NCBI GenBank assembly: GCA_035268685.1
Contig: DATFKK010000033.1
Span: forward strand, 1-36,936
From: Candidatus Krumholzibacteriia bacterium
Lineage (GTDB): Bacteria; Krumholzibacteriota; Krumholzibacteriia; JAJRXK01
Direction: 5' to 3'
Length of the DNA stretch: 36,936 bases
Position 1 is the first letter of the stretch. Every line of letters starts with the position of its first letter. A program made the position numbers and the translations under genes. Below the pieces are notes generated by a model, which ran no database searches, had not been told where the DNA came from, and was given only the letters and a program-made list of their open reading frames with translations. Shown here in pieces: positions 7,760-17,260 of the stretch.

Positions 7760-10700
7760 TCACTCGGTCCCCGGAGAGGGCTCCGCGGCGGTGAGCGACC
7801 GCGCCCATCGCGCGCCCCGGCGCACGCTCCGCCCCACCCATTCCCGCAGCCGCCGGATCTGCCATCCGGTCCACACGAACCCGAAATAGAGCGGCGGCAG
7901 CGCGAGCAGGAGCAGGATCGTGCTCGAGACCAGCCCGCCGACCGAACTCAACGCCAGGTTCTCCCAGATGTCCTGGTTGCGGTCGTCCATCCACGACAGC
8001 TCGAAGGGCAGCTCGACACCGAACACCGTCCACGGGATCTCCTGGTAGCTGACCAGCAGCGGAATCAGGCCGACGATCGTGGTTCCGCTCGTGAGCAGGA
8101 TCGAGCGCAGTCGGATCATCGTGGCCCGGGCGACGGCCCTCCGGAGCAGGGGACCGCGTTCCTCGGCGGACAGCAGGAACAGATCGCTCCCCCCGAGCTG
8201 CTTGCGCGTTCCGGGCAGGATGCCCGCGTCGGCCTCCGGGTCGCCGCCGAGCTTGGCGCGCAGCACCAGCGCCGCCTCGTGCCGGAACCGGCTCACGAGC
8301 AGGATCGCGTTGTTCACCACGATTCCGAAGAGCAGGATCAACCCGATCTGCGCCGACGAGTCGAAGGGCACCGTGCTCCAGGCGAAGATCAGGACCACGC
8401 CGATCCCGGCCATCGGTAGCGATGCGAGCACGAGGGTGGGCAGGGCGATACTCTCGAACAAGGCCGCCAGGACCATGAAGATGAACACGGCGGCCAGCAC
8501 GATCGCCAGCTGCAGCTCCTCTTCCTCTTCTTCGGTGAAGAACTCACGGTTCGCCTCTTCGGCCGTGTAGCCGTAGGGCAGGCTCATGCTGTCGAGGATC
8601 GACTGGATGTAGGCACGTCGCATGCGGTCGGTGCCGATGTACTCCCAGTTCACGAACATCGAGTAGCGCTGGTTCTCGCGCGTGATCTCGTCGCTGAGGG
8701 GGACCGTCTCGAGTTCCACCAGATCACCGAGCCGAACCTGCTCGCCACTGGGCGTCTCGAGCACGTAGGCCGACACCTCGCTGAACTCGATCTCGTCGGC
8801 GCCCTCGTACGACAGCTGCATGCGTTCCTGTTCGCCGTCGACGATCATGCGCCAGGGGGTGTCGACCCCGAGCAGCCGCCGCACCTGCTGGACCACCTGC
8901 AACACGCTCAGCCCGTACTCGCCGAGCACGTCGCGTTTCAGACGGACCACCGTCTCCTCGTTGCTGGACCGCCCGAAGCGGGCGCTGCTGGTGATCCGCG
9001 CATTGCGCGCGCGTCGACTGCGCGAGGCCTTCTCCAGTGTTTCGCCAGCGATCTCGCGGAGAACCTTGCTGTTGTAGCCCGTGATCTTGATCAGGGAGTT
9101 CAGCGCCGATCCGCCGAAGCTCCCCTTGAAGTAGGGCTGGTCGGAGAAACCCCGGATGAACACGAAGGCACCGCCCGTGAGATCGGCGACCTCCACCAGG
9201 AGGTTCCGGTACAACAACGGCAGCGGCGAACGGATCTGTTCGTCGGTGAACTCGATGTTGACCGAACCCTGGTTGCCGAACACGTTCGTGCGCATGCGCA
9301 CGCCGTCCTCGAGCGGCAACAAGGCCCGTTCGAATTTGAGGATGGTCTCGCTGGTGACCTGGACGTCCGTCCCGTCGGGCATGCGGACGAACACGAACAG
9401 GGTCTCCTCGCTGCCGAAGCCGAAGAAGCCACCCTTGATGACGTCCTCGTCGTAGACCTTCCACCCGTACCAGCCGAGGGCCACGAGCCCCACGATCATC
9501 AGCGGCCATATGAACTGGTTGAACGCCAGGATCCGCCGCGGCCAGCTCAGCTTCTCCGAGAGGTCCGGGAGGACGTGCACGATCCGCTGCAGCTGTCCGT
9601 CGTCGGACAGTTCGTTGGGCCCGTCGGGGCTGCGCCGGGCCAGCCGCGAGGCCCATGCCTGCTTCAACACCACCGGGATCCAGCCGAAGGCCACGAAGAT
9701 CGACGCGAGCATGGCCAACGCCACGCTCACGGCCAGGGGCACGTAGTACAGCGCCAGACGACCGCTGAGGAAGATGAAGCTCAGGAAGGCCACGATCGTG
9801 GTCAGCGTCGTGGTGAGGATGGGAAAGACGACCTCGGTCGTGCCCTCGACCACGGTCTCGAACACCACCCGCAGCTTCGCCCGCCGCGACAGTCCTGCCT
9901 GGTTCGCCCGGTCGAGCGACTCGATCCGGCGGTGGATCGAATCGAGCACGAGAATGCTGTTGTCCAGCAAGAGCCCGAAGCAGATCGTCAGCCCACTGAT
10001 GGTGATGAAGTTCACCGAAAGCTGCAGGAAGTAGAACAGGCTCAGACAGATCACGAGCGCGAAGAGGACCGAACCGATCACGATCGCCGTCAACACCACC
10101 TGCCGCAGCGAGATCGCCAGCAACAGGAACAACACCAGCAGGATGATGCCCGAGCGTACGAGCAACTCGGTGAGCTTGTCCTCGAGTTCCTGGCCCTGAT
10201 CGGTCTCGACGCGGAGTGTGGCGTCGAAGGGAACGCTGGCCTCGAGATCCGGCAGGGCGTCGCGCAGATCGCGGCTCACCGCGATCGAGTTGCCACCGCT
10301 ACGCTTCTCGACCCGGACCTGGACCACGCTCTTGGCGTTGCTGCGCGCGAAGTTCGTCGGGTCCTCGTGCCCGGCGACCACGTCACCCAGCATGTCCACG
10401 GTGAAGTTCACGTCGCCGCGACGGGCGACGATGGCGTTGCGCAGATCCTCGACGGACACCCGGTCGCGTAACGAGACCAGCTTCTCGGCGCCACCCTCGA
10501 ACACGGCACCGGCCGAGGCGAGAAGGTCGAGGTCGTTGATCGATCCGAACACCTCGTCGCTCGTGATCCCGTAGAAGCGGAGCTTCTGGCGATCGAGCAG
10601 GATCTTCACCAGCGGAAGCGCTCCGCCCACGACGCGGGCGTCGGCCACGCCCTCGATCCCGAGCACCTGTGGAACGATCCACTGCTCGCTACGCTCGCGC

Positions 10701-11158
10701 AGTTCGTTCGGTCCGAGGTCGCTCTCGATACTGAAGATGAAGAAGCCCTCGGTCTCGAACTCCTCGGGCACGAAGGCAGTGATCTGCGGTTGTGTCGCGC
10801 CCAGCGGCAGGTTGCGGCGCACCGAGCCGAGCGCCTCGTTCAGTTCCAGCCGCGCGAAGTCGATCACCGCATCGCGGGTGAGTTCGATCTCCACGCGGCT
10901 TCGCCCGGCGCTGCTCGTCGACACCACGTTCTCGACGTCCTCGACACTGCGTGCCGCCTCCTCGATCGGAAGGGTGATGGACTGCTGGACGGCCTGCGGG
11001 GACGCACCGTTCCACACCGTGGTCACGGTGAGCGTGGGAAGATCGACCTCGGGCAACGCCTCGACCTCGATCCGCGGCAGGGCGTACAGAGCGAGCACCA
11101 CGAAGGCTCCGAAGATCATCCAGGTGGTGACGGGGTGGTTCACGAAGAAGCGCGTCAT
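7760..11158 (-). CDS. RND-family efflux transporter, second pump subunit
   Basis: The 1132-residue inner-membrane protein has the duplicated RND layout: N-terminal helix (MTRFFVNHPVTTWMIFGAFV), a large periplasmic porter loop, six helices, and a second half starting near KLSWPRRILAFNQFIWP. TM4 keeps one acidic proton-relay residue in GLLLDNSILVLDSI; TM10 carries FGIVVNNAILLVSRF. Cytoplasmic and periplasmic insertions occur after TM10 (LGGDPEADAG to SAEERGP) and between TM11 and TM12 (ELPFELSWMDDRNQD), making it longer than typical AcrB-like proteins. The ATG at 11158 overlaps the stop of the preceding RND gene (ATGA), so the two are translationally coupled. It probably forms a hetero-oligomeric pump with that gene, by analogy with MdtB/MdtC. 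Substrate unknown. Confidence 0.92.
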   Translation of the reverse strand: MTRFFVNHPVTTWMIFGAFVVLALYALPRIEVEALPEVDLPTLTVTTVWNGASPQAVQQSITLPIEEAARSVEDVENVVSTSSAGRSRVEIELTRDAVIDFARLELNEALGSVRRNLPLGATQPQITAFVPEEFETEGFFIFSIESDLGPNELRERSEQWIVPQVLGIEGVADARVVGGALPLVKILLDRQKLRFYGITSDEVFGSINDLDLLASAGAVFEGGAEKLVSLRDRVSVEDLRNAIVARRGDVNFTVDMLGDVVAGHEDPTNFARSNAKSVVQVRVEKRSGGNSIAVSRDLRDALPDLEASVPFDATLRVETDQGQELEDKLTELLVRSGIILLVLFLLLAISLRQVVLTAIVIGSVLFALVICLSLFYFLQLSVNFITISGLTICFGLLLDNSILVLDSIHRRIESLDRANQAGLSRRAKLRVVFETVVEGTTEVVFPILTTTLTTIVAFLSFIFLSGRLALYYVPLAVSVALAMLASIFVAFGWIPVVLKQAWASRLARRSPDGPNELSDDGQLQRIVHVLPDLSEKLSWPRRILAFNQFIWPLMIVGLVALGWYGWKVYDEDVIKGGFFGFGSEETLFVFVRMPDGTDVQVTSETILKFERALLPLEDGVRMRTNVFGNQGSVNIEFTDEQIRSPLPLLYRNLLVEVADLTGGAFVFIRGFSDQPYFKGSFGGSALNSLIKITGYNSKVLREIAGETLEKASRSRRARNARITSSARFGRSSNEETVVRLKRDVLGEYGLSVLQVVQQVRRLLGVDTPWRMIVDGEQERMQLSYEGADEIEFSEVSAYVLETPSGEQVRLGDLVELETVPLSDEITRENQRYSMFVNWEYIGTDRMRRAYIQSILDSMSLPYGYTAEEANREFFTEEEEEELQLAIVLAAVFIFMVLAALFESIALPTLVLASLPMAGIGVVLIFAWSTVPFDSSAQIGLILLFGIVVNNAILLVSRFRHEAALVLRAKLGGDPEADAGILPGTRKQLGGSDLFLLSAEERGPLLRRAVARATMIRLRSILLTSGTTIVGLIPLLVSYQEIPWTVFGVELPFELSWMDDRNQDIWENLALSSVGGLVSSTILLLLALPPLYFGFVWTGWQIRRLREWVGRSVRRGARWARSLTAAEPSPGTE

Positions 11159-14100
11159 CGACGATCCCCTTCGTGGGTCAGGCCCGCTGGGGGCTGCGTT
11201 GCGGTGCCACGGCTCGGTGCGTCGGGTTCGGGACCGGACGCCGGCCGGACCCGGATCCGGTGCGCGATACGGTAGAGCAACGGCGTGTACACCAGCGTGA
11301 GCAGCGTGGTCAGGGCGAGACCGCCGATGATGGTGATGGCCAACGGACGTTGCAGCTGTTCGCCACTGCCCAGACCGATCGCCATGGGCAGCATCGCCAG
11401 GATCGTGGTCACGCTGGTCATGAGGATGGGGCGGAAGCGCAGCCGACTCGCGGTGAGAATCGCCTCGAAGTCGGGCGTGCCCTCGGTCCGCAGCCGACGG
11501 ATGGTATCGACCTTCACGATCGCGTCGTTGACCGCGATCCCCAGCAGGGCGAGAACCCCGATCAGCGACAGGATGTTCAGCGAGCCGTGCGTCAGCGAGA
11601 TCGCGATGGCCGAACCGGCCAGGCCGATCGGGATCACCGCCGCGATCAGCAGGGGATCGACGAAGCTCTCGAACTGTGCGGCCAGGATCATGTAGACGAG
11701 GACGACGGCCAGGGCCATGGCCAGGGCCAGATCCCGGAAACTGCGCTGCATCTCGCGCCGCTCGCCGGTCTCGATCACGCGGATGTTCGGAGGAAGCTGC
11801 AGGCCCGCGATGGCGGCCTGCGCACTCTCCCACGCTTCGTCCAGACCGCCGGTGCTGACGTCGCCCGAGATCGTCACCATGCGGCGTTGGTCGTTGCGCA
11901 CGAGTTCGCGGACCGGCCGCTCCTCCTGCAGGGCGACGAAGCTGCGCAGGGGAACCTTCTGCCCGCCGGGCAACGTGATGGGGGCACCCAGGGCCAGGTC
12001 CAGGTCGCGTCGCTCGTCGCGCTCGAAACGCACGGCGATGTCGATGCGCTGTTCGATCTCGTTGAAGGTCGTCGCCTCCACACCCACGATGCGGGCGCGC
12101 AGCTCGTCGGCCACGCGGTTCGGGTCCAGTCCGCTGCGCAGGACTTCGTCGCGGTCGATGCCGACCACCACGTTCGGCGTTCCCAGCACACGGTCGATCT
12201 GCAGGTCCGTCAGCTCGGGCACGGTGCGCAGTTCGCGCTCGATCCGCTCGGCGGCGCGCAGCGCGATCAACGGATCCTCGGCGATCACTCCCATGCGGAA
12301 GGCCGTCCCGCCCGCCGAGAGCAACTCGCCCAGGCCGATGCCCTCGTCGCGGAAGACCCACGTCGTCCCGGACAGCGTCTGCTCCAGACGCGCGGAGATC
12401 TCTTCCTGCAGACGCTGCCCTTCGGCCCGGGCATCGCGTTCCTGCTGCAGGATCACCCGGACACGGGCCGTGTGCGGGGCCGTGTAGTCCTGCAGGGCGG
12501 CCAGGGTGCGTTCGGTCGTTCCCACCTGCGAGAACACGTGCCGCACGGCCGGGTCGGCCTCGACCCAGGAGGCCAGCTCGGCCACCGTGGCCGTCGTCTC
12601 CTCGAGCGGAGTGCCCGCCGGAAGCTCGAGGTCGACCCGCATGTCCCCCTGTGAACGCTCGGGCAGGAAACTCCGGTCGAGTTCGGTCACCAGCCAGGCG
12701 GCAGCGGCCAGTCCCACGAACAACGCGACGAGCATCGTCGCGGGTCGTGCCAGCGCCCGCACGAGGACACCGTGGTAGGAACGATACAGAGCGTCGAAAC
12801 CCGCACCCAGGGCCCGGAACACACCGCGCCGCACACCCGAGCGGATGGTCAGGATGCGCGCGGCCAGGACCGGCTGCAGGAGCAGGGCGGCGAACACCGA
12901 GACCGCCAACGAAAGGGTCACGGTCAGCGCCTGGTCGCGGAAGAAGGCCCCGGCGATCCCCGGTACGTAGACCACCGGGAAGAACACGGCGATCGTCGTG
13001 AGCGTGGCCGCCACGACCGGACGCGCCATCTCGCTCGCACCGCGCGCGGCGGCGTCGGCGACCATCCGCCTGTCGGCCGAGGGAGCCGCGGGACCGTCCG
13101 AACTCGGGGCGGAGCCACCGGCCTGCGCTCTCTTCTCGGCGATGTAGCGATTGATGTTCTCGATCACCACGATCGCGTTGTCCACGAGCATGCCCGCGGC
13201 CAGCGACAGACCACCCAGGCTCATGAGGTTCAGTTTGACGTCGCCGAAGTACAGCAGGCCCAGTGTGATCACGAGGCTCACGGGAATGCTGAAGACGCCC
13301 ACCACGATCGGACTGCGCCAGTCGCTGAGGAACAGGAACAGCACGAGGATCGCGAGCAGGGCACCGAGCAGCAACGACTGCTGCAGGCCGGCGAAGGAGG
13401 CCCGGACGTAATCGGCGTCGCGGTAGACGAAATCGAAGTCCAGACCCGCGATGTCGCCGCGCACCACCTCGAGGGCGCGGTCGACCTCCTCGCTCACCGA
13501 GATCGTGTTCGCGTCGGGTTCCTTGTAGATCAGCAGCGACACGACCGCCGCTCCGCCCAGCAGGGTGGCGCCCTCGGGCTCCTTGATCGTGTCGAGCACG
13601 TCGGCCACGTCGCCGATCCGGATCGGCGAACGACCGGGGCGGACCACGTCGGTCTGACGGATCTGTTCGAGGGTCTCGAACTCGCCGTCGATCCGCAGGC
13701 TCAGGAACAGTGGACCCTGCCGGACCTTGCCGCCGGGGAAGTTCACGTTGCTGCGCTGCAGGGCAGCGGCGATGTCGGCCAGCTCGATGCCGTAGATCGC
13801 CAACTTCCGCGGGTCGGGGCGCACCAGGATCTCGCGGTCGACCCCGCCGACGAGCTCGGCCTGACTCACCCCGTCGACCTGCTCGAGCGCGGGCTTCACC
13901 ACCTCGCGCGCGAACTCGGTCATGTCCTTCATGTCGCCCGCGCCGCGGAGCACGAGAATGCTGATGGGGCGCGAGGTCGGGTCCCAGCGCAGGATCACCG
14001 GCCGCTCGGCGTTCTCGGGGAAGTCGTCACGGAAAGCGACGCGATCGATGGCCTCGCGTAGGTTCAGGTTCGCGAAGTCCATCTGCGAACCCCATTCGTA

Positions 14101-14376
14101 CTCGACGGTGATCGTCGACACGCCCTCCCGCGTGCGGCTCACGACGCCGCGCACGCCCGCGAGCGCGGTGATCACCTCCTCGAGTGGGCGGGTCACCAGA
14201 CGCTCGAGGTCCTGGGCCGGGATGTCCTCGTAGGTCGTGATGACGGTCAGGCGCGGATAGGTGATCGACGGCAGCAGATCCACCGGTAAGCGACCGGCGC
14301 TGAGCACGCCGATCAGCACGAGCGCGGCGAAGAGCATCGACACCGCAATGGGACGTTGGATGGCGAGTCGGAGCAT
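11155..14376 (-). CDS. RND-family efflux transporter, first pump subunit
   Basis: The 1073-residue protein is a full-length RND transporter of the hydrophobe/amphiphile efflux type. It starts with MLRLAIQRPIAVSMLFAALV and PVDLLPSITYPRLTV, typical of this class. TM4 carries LAAGMLVDNAIVVIENINRY with one conserved Asp for proton relay; TM10 has LLGIAVNDAIVKVDTIRRL. A short low-complexity Ser/Ala/Pro insertion (QAGGSAPSSDGPAAPSADRR) lies in the cytoplasmic loop after TM4. It starts 22 nt after the adaptor gene with GGACGG as a plausible ribosome-binding site, and overlaps the next RND gene by 4 nt. The C-terminal tail is Arg/Pro-rich and dispensable-looking. Function: proton-driven export of an unknown small molecule. 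Confidence 0.93.
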   Translation of the reverse strand: MLRLAIQRPIAVSMLFAALVLIGVLSAGRLPVDLLPSITYPRLTVITTYEDIPAQDLERLVTRPLEEVITALAGVRGVVSRTREGVSTITVEYEWGSQMDFANLNLREAIDRVAFRDDFPENAERPVILRWDPTSRPISILVLRGAGDMKDMTEFAREVVKPALEQVDGVSQAELVGGVDREILVRPDPRKLAIYGIELADIAAALQRSNVNFPGGKVRQGPLFLSLRIDGEFETLEQIRQTDVVRPGRSPIRIGDVADVLDTIKEPEGATLLGGAAVVSLLIYKEPDANTISVSEEVDRALEVVRGDIAGLDFDFVYRDADYVRASFAGLQQSLLLGALLAILVLFLFLSDWRSPIVVGVFSIPVSLVITLGLLYFGDVKLNLMSLGGLSLAAGMLVDNAIVVIENINRYIAEKRAQAGGSAPSSDGPAAPSADRRMVADAAARGASEMARPVVAATLTTIAVFFPVVYVPGIAGAFFRDQALTVTLSLAVSVFAALLLQPVLAARILTIRSGVRRGVFRALGAGFDALYRSYHGVLVRALARPATMLVALFVGLAAAAWLVTELDRSFLPERSQGDMRVDLELPAGTPLEETTATVAELASWVEADPAVRHVFSQVGTTERTLAALQDYTAPHTARVRVILQQERDARAEGQRLQEEISARLEQTLSGTTWVFRDEGIGLGELLSAGGTAFRMGVIAEDPLIALRAAERIERELRTVPELTDLQIDRVLGTPNVVVGIDRDEVLRSGLDPNRVADELRARIVGVEATTFNEIEQRIDIAVRFERDERRDLDLALGAPITLPGGQKVPLRSFVALQEERPVRELVRNDQRRMVTISGDVSTGGLDEAWESAQAAIAGLQLPPNIRVIETGERREMQRSFRDLALAMALAVVLVYMILAAQFESFVDPLLIAAVIPIGLAGSAIAISLTHGSLNILSLIGVLALLGIAVNDAIVKVDTIRRLRTEGTPDFEAILTASRLRFRPILMTSVTTILAMLPMAIGLGSGEQLQRPLAITIIGGLALTTLLTLVYTPLLYRIAHRIRVRPASGPEPDAPSRGTATQPPAGLTHEGDRR

Positions 14377-14398
14377 CAGGATTCCGTCCGGGCGGTGC

Positions 14399-15715
14399 TC
14401 AGCGAGAGGAGCCGGCGGTCTCGGCCATGAGCGTCGCCCACGGATCCTCGAGCTCGACCGTTCCGCGCACGCGGATCTTCGCGTCGTGGGTCAGCGTGAG
14501 GTGGTTGTCCACGACCACCAGGGTCCCCGGCTCGATCGCCCCGCCCTGCAGGACGCGCGCGATCTCCACCGCGTGATCGTTGCGGCGACCGATCTCCACG
14601 TACACCCACTTGGCCCGGTCGTCCTCGACCCGGAACACCAGTGGCCGGCCGTCGCGGGTGAGGATCGCTTCGCTGGGAACCACCAGGGTGTTCGGATGGA
14701 TCGTCCCGGCGATCGAGGCCCGGACGAACATGCCCGGCTTGATCCGCCCGTCCTCGCTGCGCAGGCGCATCAGGACCGAACACGTGCGGCTCTCGGGATC
14801 GATCTCGGGGCTGATGACGTCGACCTCCGCCGGCACGGTCTCGTCGAGGGCAGGAATGGTCACCAGCACCGGCCGCCCCTCGTCCAGTCCCTTGAGATCG
14901 GCCTCCAACACCCCCACCTCGGCCTCGAGCTCCACGTCGTCGATCACGCGGCAGAGGGTCTGCCCCACCTGCACGCGCTCGCCCTGGGCCAGTTCGAGAC
15001 CGCGGACCACGCCGTCGAAGGGAGCGCGCAGGACCGTGCGCTCGAGGTTCAGCTCCGCGCGCTGCTCGGCGGCCCGCGCGCTGGCCAGGCCGCTGCGGAC
15101 CTCGAGCAGCTCCCGGCGGAAGGCGCCCCGTCGGACGGCGTCGACGCCGAGTTCGATCTCGCGCGTGCGGCGCTCCTGCTGGGTGATCTTCCCCTGGCGC
15201 TGCAGACGGTCGAGTTCGGCGAGCTGCTCGTCGAGTTCACCGCGCGCCTCGGGGGTGCTCCCGATGCCCTGCTCCTCGACGGCGATCTGCCCGAGGGCCT
15301 GCAGACGATTCGAGCGGGCCTCCTCGAGCGCGACCTGGTACTCGCGATCGTCGAGCGTGGCCAGGCGCTGCCCGCGGCGCACCCGCTGCCCCTCCTCGAC
15401 GAGGACGCGGGTGATCCGGCCCGCGAGCTCGAACTTGATCTCGGCGGCGTGACGGGCGCGTACGGCCCCTTCGGCCACCACCGGCACCACGAGGTCGACA
15501 CTCTCGGCCGGGCTGGCCGTCACCGTGACCGCTCGCTCGCGACGGCGGGGAGATTCCTCCTCGTCCTCGGTGGCAGTCGCCGTCGAGTCGGCCTCGGTTG
15601 TGGTTCGCCCGTCGGTTCCGGGATCGCCGCCGCCGCAGCCGACCAGGGATCCGGTGGTCAGCAGGAAGGCCAGGATCGCGAGCAGCGACGCGCGTGGTGT
15701 CGGGGCAGGGCGCAT
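14399..15715 (-). CDS. RND efflux periplasmic adaptor lipoprotein (membrane fusion protein)
   Basis: The 438-residue protein has a lipoprotein signal with lipobox LVGC (Cys27), then a Thr/Asp/Glu-rich linker (about 28-60). The adaptor fold follows: half-lipoyl strand RHAAEIKFELAGRITRVLV with VEEGQRVRRGQ, a long alpha-helical hairpin (about 120-215), the returning lipoyl half LRAPFDGVVRGLELAQGE, and beta-barrel and membrane-proximal domains to the end. It would link the two RND pumps to an outer-membrane channel, which is not encoded in the window. ATG at 15715 starts the lipoprotein signal; the longer frame is unsupported. It is first in the three-gene efflux operon. Confidence 0.93.
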   Translation of the reverse strand: MRPAPTPRASLLAILAFLLTTGSLVGCGGGDPGTDGRTTTEADSTATATEDEEESPRRRERAVTVTASPAESVDLVVPVVAEGAVRARHAAEIKFELAGRITRVLVEEGQRVRRGQRLATLDDREYQVALEEARSNRLQALGQIAVEEQGIGSTPEARGELDEQLAELDRLQRQGKITQQERRTREIELGVDAVRRGAFRRELLEVRSGLASARAAEQRAELNLERTVLRAPFDGVVRGLELAQGERVQVGQTLCRVIDDVELEAEVGVLEADLKGLDEGRPVLVTIPALDETVPAEVDVISPEIDPESRTCSVLMRLRSEDGRIKPGMFVRASIAGTIHPNTLVVPSEAILTRDGRPLVFRVEDDRAKWVYVEIGRRNDHAVEIARVLQGGAIEPGTLVVVDNHLTLTHDAKIRVRGTVELEDPWATLMAETAGSSR

Positions 15716-15809
15716 GGACGGCACTCCGGGTGGGCGCGAGGACGAGGGGGCGAAACGCGTCCGGCACGTTCGCCCCTTCGTCGGAATCGGGACTTCGGAT
15801 CCGCTCCGC

Positions 15810-17138
15810 TCAGCGGGAATCGGCCGGACGATCGGGGATCCCGGCGGCGCGGTCGAGGTCCGAGGAACGATAGCAGATGATCGCCATCGGTTCGGCGTCC
15901 TCTTCGCCCTCGTCCATGGCCGCCCCGGCGCCACCGCCCTGCGCCGCCATGGCCGAGCTGATGAACTCGGTCACCACGAAGATCCGGTCGCCGACGAACA
16001 TGATCCGGTCGTCCATGTTGTCGCACTGGCCGTTCAGCGTGGCACGGCGCACGAAGCGGCCGCGGGGATCGTAGACGTCGAAGGTGCCCAGCGACACGTC
16101 CCCGGCCTCCATCGACCCGCGCGAGGTCATCACCCACAGGCTGCCGTCGGGGCGGGTGTGGAGACCCTCGCGGTCGATCGCCGGATGGACGTCGTTCACC
16201 TCGAACTTCGTGTTCGGCGGGACCTGCCCCTGCGGCGTGAAGCCGCGATAGATCTCGAGCAACTCGTCGATTTCTTCCTGCGTGCGCTCGTGGACCGCGT
16301 ACTCGCGCGTGATCACGCGCTGGAGCGTGCCATCGGGGTTCCAGGCCAGGATCCGGTAATCGGTGAGGTCGTCCGGCGCGTAGATCATGCCGTCGGCGGA
16401 GACGGCCACGCGCTGGCTGAAGTTGTCGAAGCTCGTCTCGCTCACCACGGGGTTCTTGAAGTCCATGCCCCCCACGTGGTTGTGGAGACGTTCGACCTCC
16501 GCCCCGCTCGTGGGGTCGAAGATCGACAGCCAGGTGGTGGCCACGAACTCCTGCGACTCCTGGTCGAACTCGCGGAACGAGTAGGTCACGGCCAGGTTCT
16601 CACCGGCCTCGTGGATCGCCTGCACCATCATGAATCCCGCGCCCTCGGGCGTCTCCAGCTCGAAGTCGGCGCCGGGCGTGCCGTCGGGCTTCAGCGTGAC
16701 GATGCGCGCCGGGAAGGCCTGCACCACCGCCAGATCACCACTCGGCAGCCAGAACAGGTTGGTTCCGCCGCGGAACTCTCCGGGACCTTCGCCCTCGCGG
16801 CCGATGGTGTTCAGGTAGTTCCCCTGCGCGTCGTAGATCTTCACTTCGTGCAGCTGCGCGTCGAGCACGTACAGGTTGCCCTGCTCGCCGACGGCGATGT
16901 CGGTGATGATGCCGAAGAACTCGTCGTCGCCCCCGTCCCATCCGCCCAGGCGGAAGACCTCTTCCATTTCGATGGTCATGGCGGGGTCGATGGCCTCGGC
17001 CGGATTGTGGACCTGGACGACGCCGTCGACGGTTTCCTGTCGGCCCTTCCAGTCGGCGGCGGTGGACAGGGTCGGGACCAGGCAGAAGACGGCGAGCGCC
17101 AGGCCGGACAGCAGGATCGGGCGCGAGAGAGCATTCAT
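15810..17138 (-). CDS. Exported six-bladed beta-propeller protein (NHL-like), paralogue 1
   Basis: The 442-residue protein has a signal peptide (cleavage near LSTAADW) and repeated blades with NHL-like strands such as GNLYVLDAQLHEVKIYDAQG, followed by the motif IGREGEGPGEF. This GREGEGPGE motif is common in lineage-specific exported propellers of uncultured phyla; they may bind ligands or proteins, and no enzyme function is known to me. Near the C-terminus is a Gly/Ala-rich then acidic stretch (AAQGGGAGAAMDEGEEDAEP) followed by MAIICYRSSDL. The neighbouring gene 17261-18466 is a divergent copy with the same plan. ATG at 17138 follows AGGAG. It lies 94 bp upstream of the efflux operon on the same strand. 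Confidence 0.82.
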   Translation of the reverse strand: MNALSRPILLSGLALAVFCLVPTLSTAADWKGRQETVDGVVQVHNPAEAIDPAMTIEMEEVFRLGGWDGGDDEFFGIITDIAVGEQGNLYVLDAQLHEVKIYDAQGNYLNTIGREGEGPGEFRGGTNLFWLPSGDLAVVQAFPARIVTLKPDGTPGADFELETPEGAGFMMVQAIHEAGENLAVTYSFREFDQESQEFVATTWLSIFDPTSGAEVERLHNHVGGMDFKNPVVSETSFDNFSQRVAVSADGMIYAPDDLTDYRILAWNPDGTLQRVITREYAVHERTQEEIDELLEIYRGFTPQGQVPPNTKFEVNDVHPAIDREGLHTRPDGSLWVMTSRGSMEAGDVSLGTFDVYDPRGRFVRRATLNGQCDNMDDRIMFVGDRIFVVTEFISSAMAAQGGGAGAAMDEGEEDAEPMAIICYRSSDLDRAAGIPDRPADSR

Positions 17139-17260
17139 GGGAGCGGACTCCTGTGTGGGCGGAAACGCCGCGGGAGCGTGCCGCGGCGGGGACGGGTCCG
17201 GAATCCCCTCCGGGCCCGGGTGCAGTCTACGACCTCGGCCCTGCGTCGGTTGCACGCGTT

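Noticed and set aside
9575-14061. Several long plus-strand open frames opposite the RND genes
   Set aside because: They mirror the minus-strand genes, lack ribosome-binding sites and encode compositionally biased sequence without domains.
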